A stretch of DNA of 64,000 nucleotides from Dasyornis broadbenti (lineage: Eukaryota; Chordata; Aves; Passeriformes; Dasyornithidae): positions 6,100,080 through 6,164,079 of the forward strand of contig VZRN01006818.1 of the NCBI GenBank assembly GCA_013397935.1. The letters run 5' to 3'. Below the pieces are notes generated by a model. The model was not told the origin of the DNA. It searched no databases and was given only the letters and a program-made list of their open reading frames with translations. Each line of letters begins with the position of its first letter. Position 1 is the stretch's first letter. Shown piece by piece: positions 1-13,300 of this stretch. Position numbers and translations under genes: made by a program.

Positions 1-3000
1 GGTGGCCGAGCTGGGTGATTGCTGGGCTGCATCTGGCCATGGGCGCTGTCTCTGGGCCCAAACCAGACCCTCATGGGCATTCTGGCTCCTGGCTCCTGAG
101 GCCACTGCTCCACCAGCCTCGCTCACACCCTTGGCTCCCAGCTGTCCTTTTCTGGGGAGCAGCCAGCCATTGCTGTGCCCTGACACAGGTTTTTAGGACT
201 CACCTAAAGGAGAAGGATCCAGGTCTGTGTCATGCCTCAGACCTCATTGGTGCCTCATAGCCCTGCATGGGCAGATATGTCAGGGAAGGGTTTCTGCTAC
301 GTGTCTTTGCATCTCATTTTTCTTTTAATATTGGCCAAGCAGAATCCCTCCTTGAAAATGAAACAGAGCAAATAAGTATGACCCAATTTTGCATAGAATT
401 ACAAAAATAACATTTTTCTGTGCAAAATCATAATCCAGACCAAGATTTTTCTGAGCTCCAACAGACTTAAAAGGTTTATGAACCTTTGAGATTCATTTTG
501 CTTTCTTTAATTAAGCTCATGTCTTGAGAAAGCCAAGGGGAGGTTTACAGACATGTTTAACAAATAACAAATGGCAAGGACTTTGCTAGGAAAAGCTGGT
601 GGTCTGGCACTTTCTTCCTGCCCACTGTTTTTTCCTAGATATAACAATTCACTAGGGTTGTGCAGGACTTTGCAGCTTGCCTTAACTTGAAGAGATGTCC
701 GGAGAGACTCTTAACAGGGCAGGAGGGAGGCTGGCGCCTCAGTGAATCCTTTTATCCCCTGCAGAGGCTTCTGGAGCTCAGCCCTAGCTACTCTGGCAGG
801 GCATCGCATAGTTATCTGATTATACCAAAATATATTCCCTGAAACATTTCTTTCCTCTTTAATTGTGTATGCTGGGAAAACTGAAAGAGCTTTTGCTTTC
901 TCAGCCTCTTAAAATACTCTTTTATCTAATGCATTTGAAATGTTTTTGTAAATGTCTTATATGCATAAAGGGCTTCAGACTTTGTGATTTCTGCCTCACA
1001 CTGATGAAGAGGAATCTTACATTAAAAATCAGTGATCAGACAGCAAAGGAAGGTCACTCCAAGACCATCAGGCTTGTACTGCAGGAGCACAAGGGCAGGT
1101 TTTGATGCTGTCCCAAGCTAGTAGGTTCTGACATGTCCAAATAATTGGAAGACCCAAGCCAGGCTGAGCAGAAAATCCCTAAAATATTTTCAAAATTATT
1201 CTCAAGTCAGTGAATATATTGTCTGACTGTTTCTTAACACCTGCCCAACAGGGCTGGCCCTACCCTCTTTCCATCTACCTCCACGTCCACAAGCTAGATG
1301 CTCAGCTCTTGTGAGGCCAGGTGATATTCCTGGTTGTTTGACATTTCTCTGGATTTAGGGAAGTCAAAGACTGCTTCGCTCTGTGTCGTGCAGTAGATGA
1401 TGGATAGAATTAAGAACTCCAGAACCAGGAGACTGACCCTCCTGCCCTTCAAGCCAATGTAATCAAGAGTGAGTTCTCTGGAGCCACTGGCATTGTGCTA
1501 CTATAAAGGCAGTGAAGAACACAAGTGTTTGAGTGTTTGCCACTTAGGCCTAGAGTGTCTGTAGAGACATTTTTAACCAAAATCTTCCAAACATCCTAGT
1601 TTCAGTGCAATACGGATGAAAACCCTAACGTAGGTGAGGTGCCAGTTGATAATCTTGTCATAACTTGGAGCAAGCCTTAGAGCAGAGCTCCATTCAACTC
1701 CTCCCTAACATTTTCTTAGTTTACACTCCTACCCCCAAAGGATTTCATTTAATTCCTGGTGCATTTCAGGCACAGAACTAATTGTTACCAGTTAATCAAG
1801 ATTTTGAAGGGGTTTAGGGTGATTAAATCACGTTGGTTGGTTATCAGTGAGATACAGACTGTGAGGAGGCAAAGTTTTTTTTAGCATTGAAGAATTGGCT
1901 GCCTGAATAAGGGAGGTGTTTCCTTCTGGACAATCTATTGTGAAATCTTTATATCTACTTCTTATTTTCTAGGCTTTAAATTGTTTCCCTTTTCTTCCCA
2001 AAAGATTTCTTGGGCGAGGTGTCCAAAAACCTGGTCCAAATTGGCCCATTTCAGCTGCTGTTTCAGGCATTCACCAGTATGCAGTATTTTACATATATTA
2101 AAGGTTTGTTTGGTCTCACTACTGTGCCTCTGCTATCACACTACGCTTTGGGGGTAGGAGAAAAAACTGCTGGTTCACAGCTGTCAGTTTTGAAACAAGA
2201 AAGCAGCTGCTGGAAAAAAAACAAGTTTCATGCTCCCCTCCCACCCAGATTTGGTATATCATCTATGAAATTACAATGTTGTCACATCCAAGGTGAGAAA
2301 TACCCAGCCAGAGGCAAAGGAAAGGCGTAAAGTCTGGCATCTCACATTCAGGGCCAAAATGAGAACTTAATTATTTGGAAAATGCAGTAAAATGGAGCAG
2401 CTCCAGCTGAGGCAGAAGGTTTTTGTCTCCTAGGAGGTCCCATGATATCAGACTTGGAGGTCACAGCATTTTGCAAACAAGCAGTGCAGCTTTTTGCCAC
2501 CCACAAACTAAGTTACCATGGCCTGCAAGGGGAATGGGGGAAGGCTTCATGCTCTCAGATCTTAAGCTGGTGCTGACTGACATCATTAGAATTCATTTCA
2601 CAGCTCTAGGAGCCCTTGGACAAAGTGCTTGAAAAAATATCCTAAATTCTCATTGCATTTCTGGTGCAATAAATGAATCTGGAAAGAATCTGGACGCTAA
2701 TGCTTACTGCACACATGGATCTTCTCAGATAATCAGTTACCATGGCTTAAATTTGCCTCAGTTGTGAGTGAAGCCTTTCTTTTCACTCCTTTACATTGCA
2801 AGCTATTAAATTCTAAGTTATTAAGCAGGCCATGGAGCCTTGCTCAGGAACTCTGGGCTGGAAGGAGAAAGCATTGCCATGACCCAAGCATGTCTCAGGG
2901 AACTCTCCTTGTTGACCAAGACAGCTGGTGAAGATCTGCTTCCCTGCACATGGTGGGAGCAGGCTTTGCTTCGCTGCCCAGGGGAGGCTTCCCTTTTGCT

Positions 3001-4214
3001 TGCCTCTGGCTGGCTGTGCTGGCAGTGCTCAGCACCTTCCAGCACCATGGGGTGACCTTTTTCTCCCAGCTGGCTCTGGGCTGCCCAGCCCAGGCTGGGA
3101 AAGCATTAAGATGTTCCCCCACATGGTACTGCATGTGAATTTCACTTTTTAATAGAGAGAATTGAATCAGATGGAGTTTGGTGTTCCCCCCTAACTACTT
3201 TTTACTTCAAAAAAAGGGAGTTTTTAGCCCACCAGTGAGGACAAGAACTGTTGGAAGGTACAGCCCTGCTCCTCCTCAAGGAAACAATGGCCATGGTCCT
3301 GTCAGTGGATCTGGAGCAGGGTTAGGGCTTGTTAGTGCTTCTCACAGTATATTTCATCTAATTAAACTTCTAATTTTTCCTATATCAATTGAAAGGGAAA
3401 GTATTAGTGTTAGGTCAGAAAAAGACCGAAACCGATGCTGAGTGAGCTGCTGAGTTTTCCTTTTAGAAATGAGTTTTGTGGATCTCAACTATTTGCGACT
3501 CACAGTTATTTTGCAGCCATTGTTGGTGACGTGGGCCATTAACTCACATCTCTTTAATGCCGGGAGGGGTAGGGTGGCAATACTGGGCTTGCTGAAATCA
3601 ATAGTGAACCTGCTGTTGATTTTAATGGGAGCAAACTCGGGTTTGGGTTGAGCTGTGTCTTATGTGTGCAGAGTTAAGGAAAGGGAGGAGAAAAGAAAGC
3701 AGGTCTGCAGCTGTGTTCTGCACTTGCTCTTTCCAAGCAGCTGGTGGTTGTAAGGACAAAGCAAACTCCAGCTCCTCGGCTGTGTGTGGCTGGCGGTCGG
3801 GCAGGCATTGCTGCCATCAAGTGGAGAGGGATCGAGGGACGGCTGCAGGGACACCTGCAGGATCTGGGGCTCCAGGGAGTGCCCAAGCAGGCCCTGCAGC
3901 AGGGCTGGGATGGGCTCCCATGGTGCCCAGCCAGGGATCACCTCACATGGCCTTGGGCCAGGGCTACCCAGTCTTGCCCTGGCCTGCTCCAAGACTTTAA
4001 GGGGCAGTTTACATTGCACTGGTCCTTGTGCCTGCTGGGTGGGAATCATGTCCATGATGCATGGAACAGCTGGATGCTGGAGCCACTGGGGCAAGCTGTT
4101 TTCCTCTGCCAGTCCTTCAGTGCTCATCCAACAGGGACTGCTCACCTGGACATGTGGTGCAGGAATGTTTCTTGTCAAGGGTGTCCTTGAAAGTCCTCCA
4201 CACTGCAATCACAA
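1..4214. other. Intergenic sequence beyond the E2F7 3' end
   Basis: I see no gene here. The reading frames are short, overlap on both strands and show no recognisable domain or paired splice signals. Two stretches, roughly 1-240 and 3660-4200, are richer in G+C, which lengthens chance open frames. In known vertebrate gene order the next gene on this side is CSRP2, but no LIM-domain exon (Cys/His zinc-binding pattern) is visible. The sequence is unique-looking and I recognise no repeat in it. Confidence 0.6.
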
Positions 4215-4234
4215 CCTCAGTTTCAATTTCATTT

Positions 4235-4240
4235 TTTATT
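4235..4240 (-). terminator. E2F7: Distal poly(A) signal of E2F7
   Basis: AATAAA read on the minus strand (TTTATT on the plus strand). The downstream minus-strand sequence is GT-rich (4190-4220, including GAGGTTGTGATTG and CAGTGTGG), as expected of a cleavage-stimulation region. Cleavage is therefore inferred at about 4205-4225. That gives a 3' UTR of about 3 kb, similar to the long 3' UTR known for mammalian E2F7. Confidence 0.65.
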
Positions 4241-5032
4241 CTGTAAAAGTTTAATATTTTGCTAAAAGATAGTATAAAAAAATATTCAACCCAACAGTGT
4301 GATTGGAGTAAAGCTATATGCAGACAGGTAAACAGATAGCTAGAGAGCAGGAAAAGCAGGACATCTAATCACTGAAGAACACTTATAAACAGCAATAAAA
4401 TTAATATCTATATTAAACTAGCAGTGCAAAAAAACAAACTGGAAGCAGCTTTACATTAAAAATACAGCTTTTTAAATACAGAAATAGCACCAATTTACAG
4501 AAGACAATCAGAAATGTAAACGTGGCAGACAGATTCAAGTATAAGTTATATGCTCAGCCTCCTCCACAACTGTCTTGGGACAGAAAGGTTTCACAAACCC
4601 TGCAGAACTTCCTGGGTATGCACTTTGCCTCAGTGCAAATACAAATTCTGCCTTTCCAAAGCTATTTTGCTGATGAATTGTTCCTAGTTTATTTAAATTC
4701 TTAGCTTTCAGTGAAGGTAAAGATAGGAAAGGTAAACCCGTTCCCTCTTGACAACCAACTGCTCCCCCTCACCAGTCTAGCTCAGCAGCTGGGGTACAGA
4801 AAGTAGCTGCCCGACTGCTTCAGTGGCCCCACTCTATTTTAGTGAGAATTTTGCGTTGACAAAAACAAGACAGCATATCAACATCCTTCTTCTCCCAGAC
4901 TCAAAATCTGCTTTCCCAACCATACCCATGGAAGAGGGAGTTAATCCTCATTTCTAGACCTGGTATATTTACAGAAACTCAAAACTAGAGGCAGAAATTG
5001 GAAACTGAAGATCCATTTTCACTCCCTGCATT

Positions 5033-5040
5033 TTCAAGTA
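5033..5040 (-). promoter_or_regulatory. miR-26 8-mer target site (distal)
   Basis: The plus strand reads TTCAAGTA, so the E2F7 mRNA reads TACTTGAA. This is a full 8-mer match to the miR-26a/b seed. miR-26a repression of E2F7 is reported in mammals. Function in this species is inferred. Confidence 0.55.
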
Positions 5041-6604
5041 TAGTTAAGTTAGTTATGGCACACAATAACATTACTGAGAAAGAAAGGCAATTTTGGTGAT
5101 GATGCTTCAACTGGAGCAAAGAGCAAATATTAGCTCTAATCCTCCTCTCTGCTCCCAGCTGCCATTTCACTAAAAGGCTGCACCATACTAGAGGGAGAGA
5201 GAAAAGACAAGGTTTGGAGAATCAGCACCCACCATGCTCCCTGGAACCCTAGCAGCCTGTTCCTGCCCCAGCAGCAACACACGCACACCAACAGAAGTGC
5301 AGGGGCAGCACTGTGCTAGTTACACACTGCTTTGCAAAGCAAAATTAATCTAAGTGGGTGTGTAAGAAGAAATAATTCAGAAGGAAAAACTGTAAACTTT
5401 CATAACTGTAGTGTCATTAAAATATAAAAAAAATAGTCTGAAGATGCCTCTTTACCACCCCTGAAATTTCCTATGATAGTTCTGCTATAGATTTTCTTTC
5501 AATGAGGGCTAACTGAGCCCTTCTCAAAAGAGATGTTATTGGTCTAAGAGAAGGCCACATTACTCTAACTCTCAGCTTCACTAAAATTCTTTCTTACATT
5601 CCACTTTCATAATACTTTTCATTATAGAAATAAAACCCCCAGATCATATCCCCAACCCTCAAAGTCCTAGTCTCCCTTGACCAACAAAATAGCACATCCA
5701 AGAGTGTATCTACCCTTGGAAAATCAATACCAGTACCAAAGAGAGAGCTGATCATGTTGGCCTTACATTTCCTAAAAGTCCAGAGTAATGTGATGTCAAC
5801 AGTCATATGTTCTTTTGAACAGGAGACTGCACAAATTTAATTGCAGTTTGCTACATGAGTGAAAACATACTCAAACATAAGAGCATTAGCTCTTATAATT
5901 AGGTCCTATATTGACAACAGCACCATCCATTAGTTGAGGACTCATAATGATAACTGTGAAGACTTTTCTTCCTCATTATCTTCTCCTAGGGTATAATGAT
6001 AATTTTTAAATATTATTTTAAAATTCAAGGCTCCTGCTCTTTTCAACTTCTTTTTCTGGTTTAGATAGATAAGATCTCCCTTGTCTTCCCAACATGCTCA
6101 AAGGCACTACTAACTAGTTTAAAAATTCCTGTAAGTGAAGAGTTAGGCACTTAAGTACATACCCCTTAAGTGCACTTCAATAAACAGCTAAGTAGGCACT
6201 TAGTAGACTCAGGTTAGACTGAATCTAATCATGAGTGAGGCTAATGACTTATCAGTATTCCTTGGTCATAAAGTCTAGATGGGATATTTAAAAGGCAGAT
6301 GAAATCTTAGCACAGTCCTCTCAGTGCCTTGTCACTCTCAAATCACTTTGTCAAACCTATTTACGGATTCAGGTTTTGTATTCTTTACATCTAACTTGCA
6401 TATTTTGCTCAAAGTAAAAAAAAAAAAAACAAAACCAACCAACCCAAGGACTAATACAGTTCATTAACACAACTATAAAAATGTTAACATTCACAGTTAT
6501 TTTGGTCTTAATATTTTTCACATGTATACATTCAATCATACTGTGTTATTATTAGATTTTTCTAACCACAAGTGCTGGGCAAATTGTACAACAACCAACT
6601 GACA

Positions 6605-6616
6605 TTCAAGTAATCC
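6605..6616 (-). promoter_or_regulatory. miR-26 target site with extended 12-nt pairing
   Basis: The plus strand TTCAAGTAATCC is identical to nucleotides 1-12 of miR-26a. The E2F7 mRNA is therefore complementary to the seed and four further bases. It lies about 600 nt after the stop codon. Confidence 0.65.
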
Positions 6617-7120
6617 TACCCTGAGAAAATCTGTTATTCTGAAACTGAAAAAAATCCTTTTTTGCACTAATCCCACTCCAAAATACAAAATAAAAAGCAA
6701 GAGTCTGCACTGCAGACACAGGATTTGACAGATTGGAACGAGGGAAGCAGCTGCTCTTACAACTGCAAAAGTTTATCATTTTCACCACAGATTTACTCAG
6801 GGTAAGTAGAGTACATGCAAATAAAATGCTTACCCCAGATAAGTGCTAGACATCTCACTTAAAACCATGAATAAAGAATCCCTGGGGACTCCAAAAGAAT
6901 CTGCATCTCCTCACAGAAATAAAGAGAGTTTTCCAAATTAAAATCACAATTACAATTGGATGCCCACAAGGCTGTGTGAAGCACAGAATCTGAATTCAAA
7001 TCAATACTGAAGGAACAATTCAGTAAAAGGATTTCAGTAGCAAGGATGATTTTGAAGAAGATGGCTAACAGAACGGCTGGGTGAATGCATAGTGGGGAAG
7101 CATGCCAAAAGGGGTGACAT

Positions 7121-7126
7121 TTTATT
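7121..7126 (-). terminator. E2F7: Possible proximal poly(A) signal of E2F7
   Basis: AATAAA on the minus strand (7126-7121), only 87 nt after the stop codon. The sequence after it is C/T-rich rather than clearly GT-rich, so use is uncertain. If used, it would give a UTR of about 110 nt without any of the microRNA sites. Confidence 0.3.
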
Positions 7127-7213
7127 GTGCTCCTTTTGCCAGGTAAGAGCTTGATCTCTTGTAATTGATACAGGGTCCGAGGACAATCTGCCCACCCCTT
7201 GCAAAGAGCGCAA

Positions 7214-7390
7214 TTAGTCAGGGCTGGTACTAGAGATTTCCAGTCTCCTCTGCACAGAGCTGGCATTTCTGGTCTGGCTGCCTTCATTTTTCTTCCATGC
7301 CACGGGGTCTCCAAGACTTCCAGGAGTTTTGAAAAATGCCTCATGATGTGCAGGACGAATACTCTTGGGAGTGAGGGGAGCTGACGAAGG
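7214..7390 (-). CDS. E2F7: E2F7 coding exon 12 and stop (residues 868-925)
   Basis: Acceptor CACATAG, phase 0, 58 codons then TAA at 7216-7214. It encodes [27 protein letters not shown] and [11 protein letters not shown], the conserved extreme C-terminus of E2F7. Confidence 0.95.
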   Translation of the reverse strand, partial: PSSAPLTPKSIRPAHHEAFFKTPGSLGDPVAWKKNEGSQTRNASSVQRRLEISSTSPD

Positions 7391-10300
7391 CTATGTGTGA
7401 GAAAAAAGCAAAGTGATTCGGCAGGGTTTTCTCAAAGCCCACACATAAGCATGCAAAGAGAGGACAGCTGGGAGACATTAATCCTCTACCCTGCTACTAG
7501 AGGTCACACATCCTTTCAGAACCTCCATGTGAAAACCTATGGGCTTTGCTCCTGCTTTTTGTTCTGGAACTGTATGCCAGTACATCATTGCTGGAAGATG
7601 AAAGCCTTTATCTCATTTCCAACTTAAATCTTTCCATGATTAGTTCATACTCATTTGTTCTTATGCCAATCTTGTCCTTTCGCTTAAACGGCTCTTTCTC
7701 TTCCTTGATGTTTTTCTCATTTTTGTTATTTGTTACCATCAAGAGAAATCAAAAATTAGTCTCCTAAACCCTGACCACTTCTCTTTTAAGTGCCACTCTA
7801 CTGTAGCCTCCAATGTTAGTATCTGTAACCAGATTGGCTGCCAACCAGTCTCTTATTACAGCTTTTTTCAAAGCTTGAAGAAGATAAACATAATGTTTAT
7901 AATGCTCCCAAATGTTTGATCTATTTGTTACTGCATTAGACAATAGGAAAACAAATCACAGATTTACAAATGTAAACAGAATTAGTGCCAAAATGTCACT
8001 GCTAATAGTTGTAAAAGCCAGGTAACACAGTGTAACATGACTGTTTTGTCACTCACTGTATTTCAGAGAAATAAGTCCTCCCTCGCTTTTGAGTTTCTGA
8101 TTTTTTTACCCAAAAGGCTGTTTTCTGTGGTAGATTCTTAAAAATATCTTTATAAAAAAAAGATCAACAATCCCACAAGAATAAATGTTTTTGCTCAGTT
8201 CTGATGCTGCTATTACATTTCCATTATGTAGAGAAGAGAGATCAGAACAGGGCTGAGGCAGTAACCGAGGACACTACTACCTGAAAAGGTGCTGCAGCCA
8301 GCTGACTCCTGAATTCTGACACACAATCCTCCTGTCCTCCTAATGTTTTTCTGTAGCTATTGCATAACACACAATGACGCTGCCAGATGGGGGAAAAAAT
8401 ACTGACTTAGATTGCTGGGGGATTTTAGAATTCCTGTAAGAGTTATAAAACTAACCACTTCACTGTTCAGGGCTAAATGTGCTATGCTGGGCTATGTCTT
8501 CCACAGTGTCCATGCCCTGTGCCACTGCTAAGATGGACACACACAGGCTCAGTGGAAGCCACGAGCTCTCAGAGTGTCAACTCTGCACTGATGCAGCGGC
8601 ACCAGCCTGCTGCACACAAGCTGCTGCCAGGCACAGCTCTCCTTTTCACCCTTCCCCCTTACCTGCTGCAGCTTCAGAAGGGTCACCGGGTGTCCCATAC
8701 ACATGGGGGATTCCACTTTAACACCACTGCAAGATCTTGCAAGCACAGGACTCAGGTGCAGAGCGGGGTGAGCCGGCTGCTGCGGATCCACCGAAGGGGC
8801 AGGTGACACCTTGGGGGTGACAACGGCCGTGGTGCTTATGAAAACAGGGGTGGTTGATGCCAGGCTGGACACACTGAAATTCGTGGAGGCTGCAGCTGAG
8901 AAGGAGCCATCGGGAACTGGGGAGAGAGGACTGGTGAATGAAGGAGGACAGACGAGAGGGAAGGAAGCCAAGGCTGCTGATGGCACCATGACACAGGGTA
9001 CACTTAGAGAAGGCAACTGGTTCGCAGCCAGGCTGATGGCACCAGGGGCTTGGTTTGCAGAGAACAGGAAATTAAAACTGCTTAGTCCTAAACCAAAGAG
9101 AGAAAAAACAAAGCATTAATAAACCTGAAAAAGGGAATTAAACTACTTTAACTTCATTTAGAATAAGAAAAAGGTGTGATAATAAAGAAAATCTGCCTAG
9201 GAAATAAACTAGGACAAAAATAATAAAATATAAGGAAGAAAACTGTCACAAACCTTGACTCTTCTGTCCAGCTCCCTTTCCTTACCTTCCTCCATTTTCC
9301 CCTCTACTTGTCTATTCACTGTACCTGCATCCATTTACTTTGATCATATGAAGCACCAACCACATTCCTTGCTGTTTTCTGCTTCTAACTTCAAATACAA
9401 GCAACATCCTGGCTAAACAAACTCCTTTTCACTAACTGGAATCACCCTCTGCTATATGAAAACATATACATTGCTTTTAGTGAGGAAAAAAGCTCCAGAC
9501 AAAGCAAACCCAATAAATGGGAGACACCCACAAAGATATATCACAAAGGCATTAATTTTGCTGAGAACAGCTGAACTACTGTGTTGGAACAGAAGCTGCT
9601 CTGGCTCCCAGTTTGTCTGACCTTCCCAAACATCAGGATCAACATTTTCAAACTGGGCATCTCCATCCTAAATGAAATCCCACAGACCCCACTCTGTGTC
9701 ACAAGTGAATAAAATACCAAAGCAGTAGTCATGGAAATCTGCCACAAGTCCTGTTCCCACAAAACAGTTGTCCACGGCACACGAACACAGGCACAAAATG
9801 GTGGTCACGAAATTCTATTGCAGTATTTTCAGCAGCTTCCTCTCTTCCCTACGGTGTCGTACAAGCAGGACTGGCTACATTCTCAGTGCCTTGGATTTTG
9901 GGGGTTATCTTGATAATGCATGTTACAAGACAGTACAAAGTTTGAAGGTGATTAAATTCATACACTCAGGGGGATGCTACTGTTCTATATTGGCCACCCT
10001 ACTGCCAAATCTAGACTTCCAGCTCCTTTGAGTTTTGAATGCTGGATAAGTGTCTTTTTTTGCTGCACATGATTCAGGTATGCAAACCCCACATTGCTCA
10101 ATGTTATTAATCTTTGGGAACCTCAGAAAAATGTTCAGAGAGGCAACAGTTCATATTAAGTCAAGAGATTTCTGAGTTATTATTCTACTACAAAGAATTG
10201 CTGTCAGGGTTTTTTGTGCCAAATATACTTATTCAGCTATTTGTAGGACTGAGTACTTGCTCAGAATTTGAACAGATACAGAAGTTTGAGTGCCTCTAGA

Positions 10301-13300
10301 TCTCATGGCTGTCCTTACCAGCAGTAGGCTGAACATAAAGATACTGTGGTTGGAAAGGTTGATTGGCATTTTCTTTAGAGATATGCTCATTTCCTGGAGG
10401 AGGCTCCTCAGGGTCTTTGTTCTGAGATTGTTTTTCTTGCTCCTGACAATCTAAAGGCTTAGTAAACTCCTTGTTTGCAGCCTCTGGAGCAGCAGGACTT
10501 GTGAGGTCAAGCCGATAAGTTTCTAGATGTAGGGCAGATGAACAGCCACTTCCTGGGGAAGATTCTGCCTTGGGTGACTCAGAAGGCTTCTAAGCAAAAA
10601 CAAAAGTGGAAATGAAGAGCCCATACTGAAATAAAACAGTGCAATACCTCTCATGCACTTCCCTCATGCATCTGTGCAAAGGAGCAGCACAAACCTGATT
10701 AGCAAATTACCAAGATAAAATTTTTGTTTGAGGGTTTGAAGAGCTGTATTAGTGATGCCTAAACCCTGTGCTCTTTGCTGAAGTTCACTTTCAGTACTTG
10801 GAGACACTACATAAGAAATACATGACCTCTGGGATTAGTTTTCTATTGATAAGGAAATATCCTTGTTTCAAATTGTTTATATTCAATATTCAAATGGCTT
10901 ATATGATATGGCCTTGAGCCTGACACCTATTTTCAGTATTTATGAGAATTCTGAGATAGCTACACATCACCTTCATCATCGTTATCTTTCACCAGCCTGC
11001 TGTGAGCAACATGGCTTGAGCAAGGGACTCAGGCTGGAGAGCAGGGGGAAGGTACAAATCGTATTTGCTGTAGCTCAGTGGAGTAAGCAATGCTGCTGCT
11101 GTCTGGGAAAGCCCAAGCTAACAGAGGAAGATGAGGAGTAATAGTTATATTGACTTCTTCCCCCCCACCCATTGTGTTGCTAAAGACAATGATCAGGACC
11201 CTAATTCCGAAGAGCAGCTGAGCAACACATCACTATGCAAAGCAATCAAAGTCCATTTTCCCTTGGCGGTGTGAAAACATCTCCCAGTTAATGCTTCTAC
11301 TTCCTAACACAGCCCACTTACAATTTTATTAACATGTGGGAGACAGCATTTTTATCTCTCAAGAGCAGTGTACTGAATTTCCACTTCTGAAAACACTGTG
11401 TTAGGCAAAAGTCTTTCCTCACTATGAGAAAGCCTAAGTGATAATGAAACTCACTTTACCTTGGGTACTACGAGTGAGAGGGGCAGATCCCTCTGCTCCA
11501 ATGTCTGCTTTTTAGCAGCTGGCTCTTCATCATCTACAGGTGTAGAGGGCGATGAGCACTTGTGGGAGCCGCGTTTCTGGCAGACAGTGGGAGGTACGGC
11601 AGCCTGAGCTTCTGCACTCCTGTTTCCCACATCTCCTGCAGTGGGCAGGGTCTCACTCAAGTTATTTTCCTGAAGACCGCCGCATAACATAAAAAGGGAT
11701 GAAGATGGGAAGCACAGAAAAGGTTGGTTGGGGACCAGGGTAGGTTTTCCATTTTCTGTTTTGGAGGCTGCTGGTGTGGAAGGGTGTGAAGCCTGGCTGC
11801 TGATGCCAATTGGTAGTGAAAAGCTTGGCACATCTGCCTGAAGCACAGGGAAAACTGCCTGAGGCAAAGGGTTAACACAAAAATCAGAGTCCCCAGGAAC
11901 CGGAAGACGGGAGAAAGGTAAGGTTACGTTGGAGTTCTTCGCTGAATTTAGTATCATTTTGGTGTCACAATCTTTATTCCTACAAAAACAAACAAAACCC
12001 AAACAGTAATGAAAAGAGAAAAACATTTATTCCAAAATTAAACCCCTATTTTATCCTTAGAAGCAAAGAGATATATTTTTGGACATAAATGTGGAAAAAT
12101 TCTTCCCCCAAACTACTATTTTTACACAGTTTACAAGAAGGGTCACTTTTTATTATTTCTAAGTAGACAGAAGCAGAGTTCTCAGGTTTTTGGTGGAATA
12201 GTAATGCTTTTGGCTGCGCTTGTTTAATCAATCATTCACAAATGAATACAAATTGGGATAGGTGTAGAGAAGACAGATGAGAGACAGAGAGACCCTTCCA
12301 CGGAATCATGATTTGCTCAGCCTACCCACAGAATAGGTCAGAGGATGCAGGAATAACCTATATAAACACACATGACAGAAAGATCTACTAAAGCACAACA
12401 ACACTGGTACAAGTACAGGTGGGTATAAAATGACTATGAAAAAAAGCCATGCTGACATCTATCACTATTAAAATTGTAATAACGAGACTTTATGGCAATT
12501 TTCTAATGTCAGTCTCATCAATGGAATCTATCCTTAAACTAAACATGACAAGCACAAATGTGAAACTGGACAAGAGTTAAGATCAACCTACCCAGTATCT
12601 TCCTCTATTTTTTGCCTGCAGACAGCTGCTAGATTTATCATTTTGGAATAATTTTCATCTGAATTCACAGTACAGGCTGAAAGAACAAAGAGGCATTCAA
12701 TTATCACAGATAGGTTTACCAAGCATATTTTGATACTGGCCATATAAAATAATTGCTATAATTTTTCAGGCCTGACACATTTTTATAACATCCACTAATC
12801 ACCTAGAGCCAGAACCTGCAAGACACTCAGAACTCTCAGTCCCACTGGAGAGGTGTTCAAAATCATAATTTCCTATAAGAGAGAGCTGGGAAAAGCCCTG
12901 TAATTACTTTATCTTTTTTAACAACTATCCGTTAGATTGTTACACTAAATTTCACTATATTAGGAACCGTAAAATAAAGCAAGCATTTTGTGGCTAAAGA
13001 ATCTTTCTTTATCAATATCAAGTTTTCACAGAAGAAACTGTAGTATAGTTGCAGTTAGTATGGAACAGAAACATCTACCAGAAAACAAACTGCAGATTCA
13101 ATTGCAATATGGCCCAGATTCACCTCATGGAACTTTAAACATTTTTCTGGAGGTTCTAAACCAGAAATTTCATCATCACATGGAGAGTAGAAATATAGGT
13201 ACCTCCCAAGAGTAATTCACATATTTAATTACGCTGATTCACCCAATCAAGTGCCTTAAATTAGTGCATGCCCTCACTTGGGCAGAGCCAGTAGGATACA

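Larger units (their letters stand above)
4218..7213 (-). other. E2F7: E2F7 3' untranslated region (inferred)
   Basis: The region runs from the stop codon (7216-7214) to the distal poly(A) signal. It is A+T-rich and has no coding potential. It contains two 8-mer sites for miR-26 (6605-6612 and 5033-5040), two 7-mer A1 sites for miR-30 (5391-5397, 4515-4521), one 8-mer for a miR-302-type seed (6840-6847) and one Pumilio-type TGTAAATA (4973-4966 on the minus strand). A 14-base homopolymer (6416-6429) followed by an AACC-like run interrupts it. A proximal AATAAA at 7126-7121 could produce a much shorter UTR. The extent is inferred from the signals, since no transcript is available. Confidence 0.6.

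Noticed and set aside
3660..4254. Several overlapping open frames of 110-180 codons on both strands
   Set aside because: Frames overlap in all phases in a GC-rich patch with few stop codons; none has a domain or supporting splice sites.
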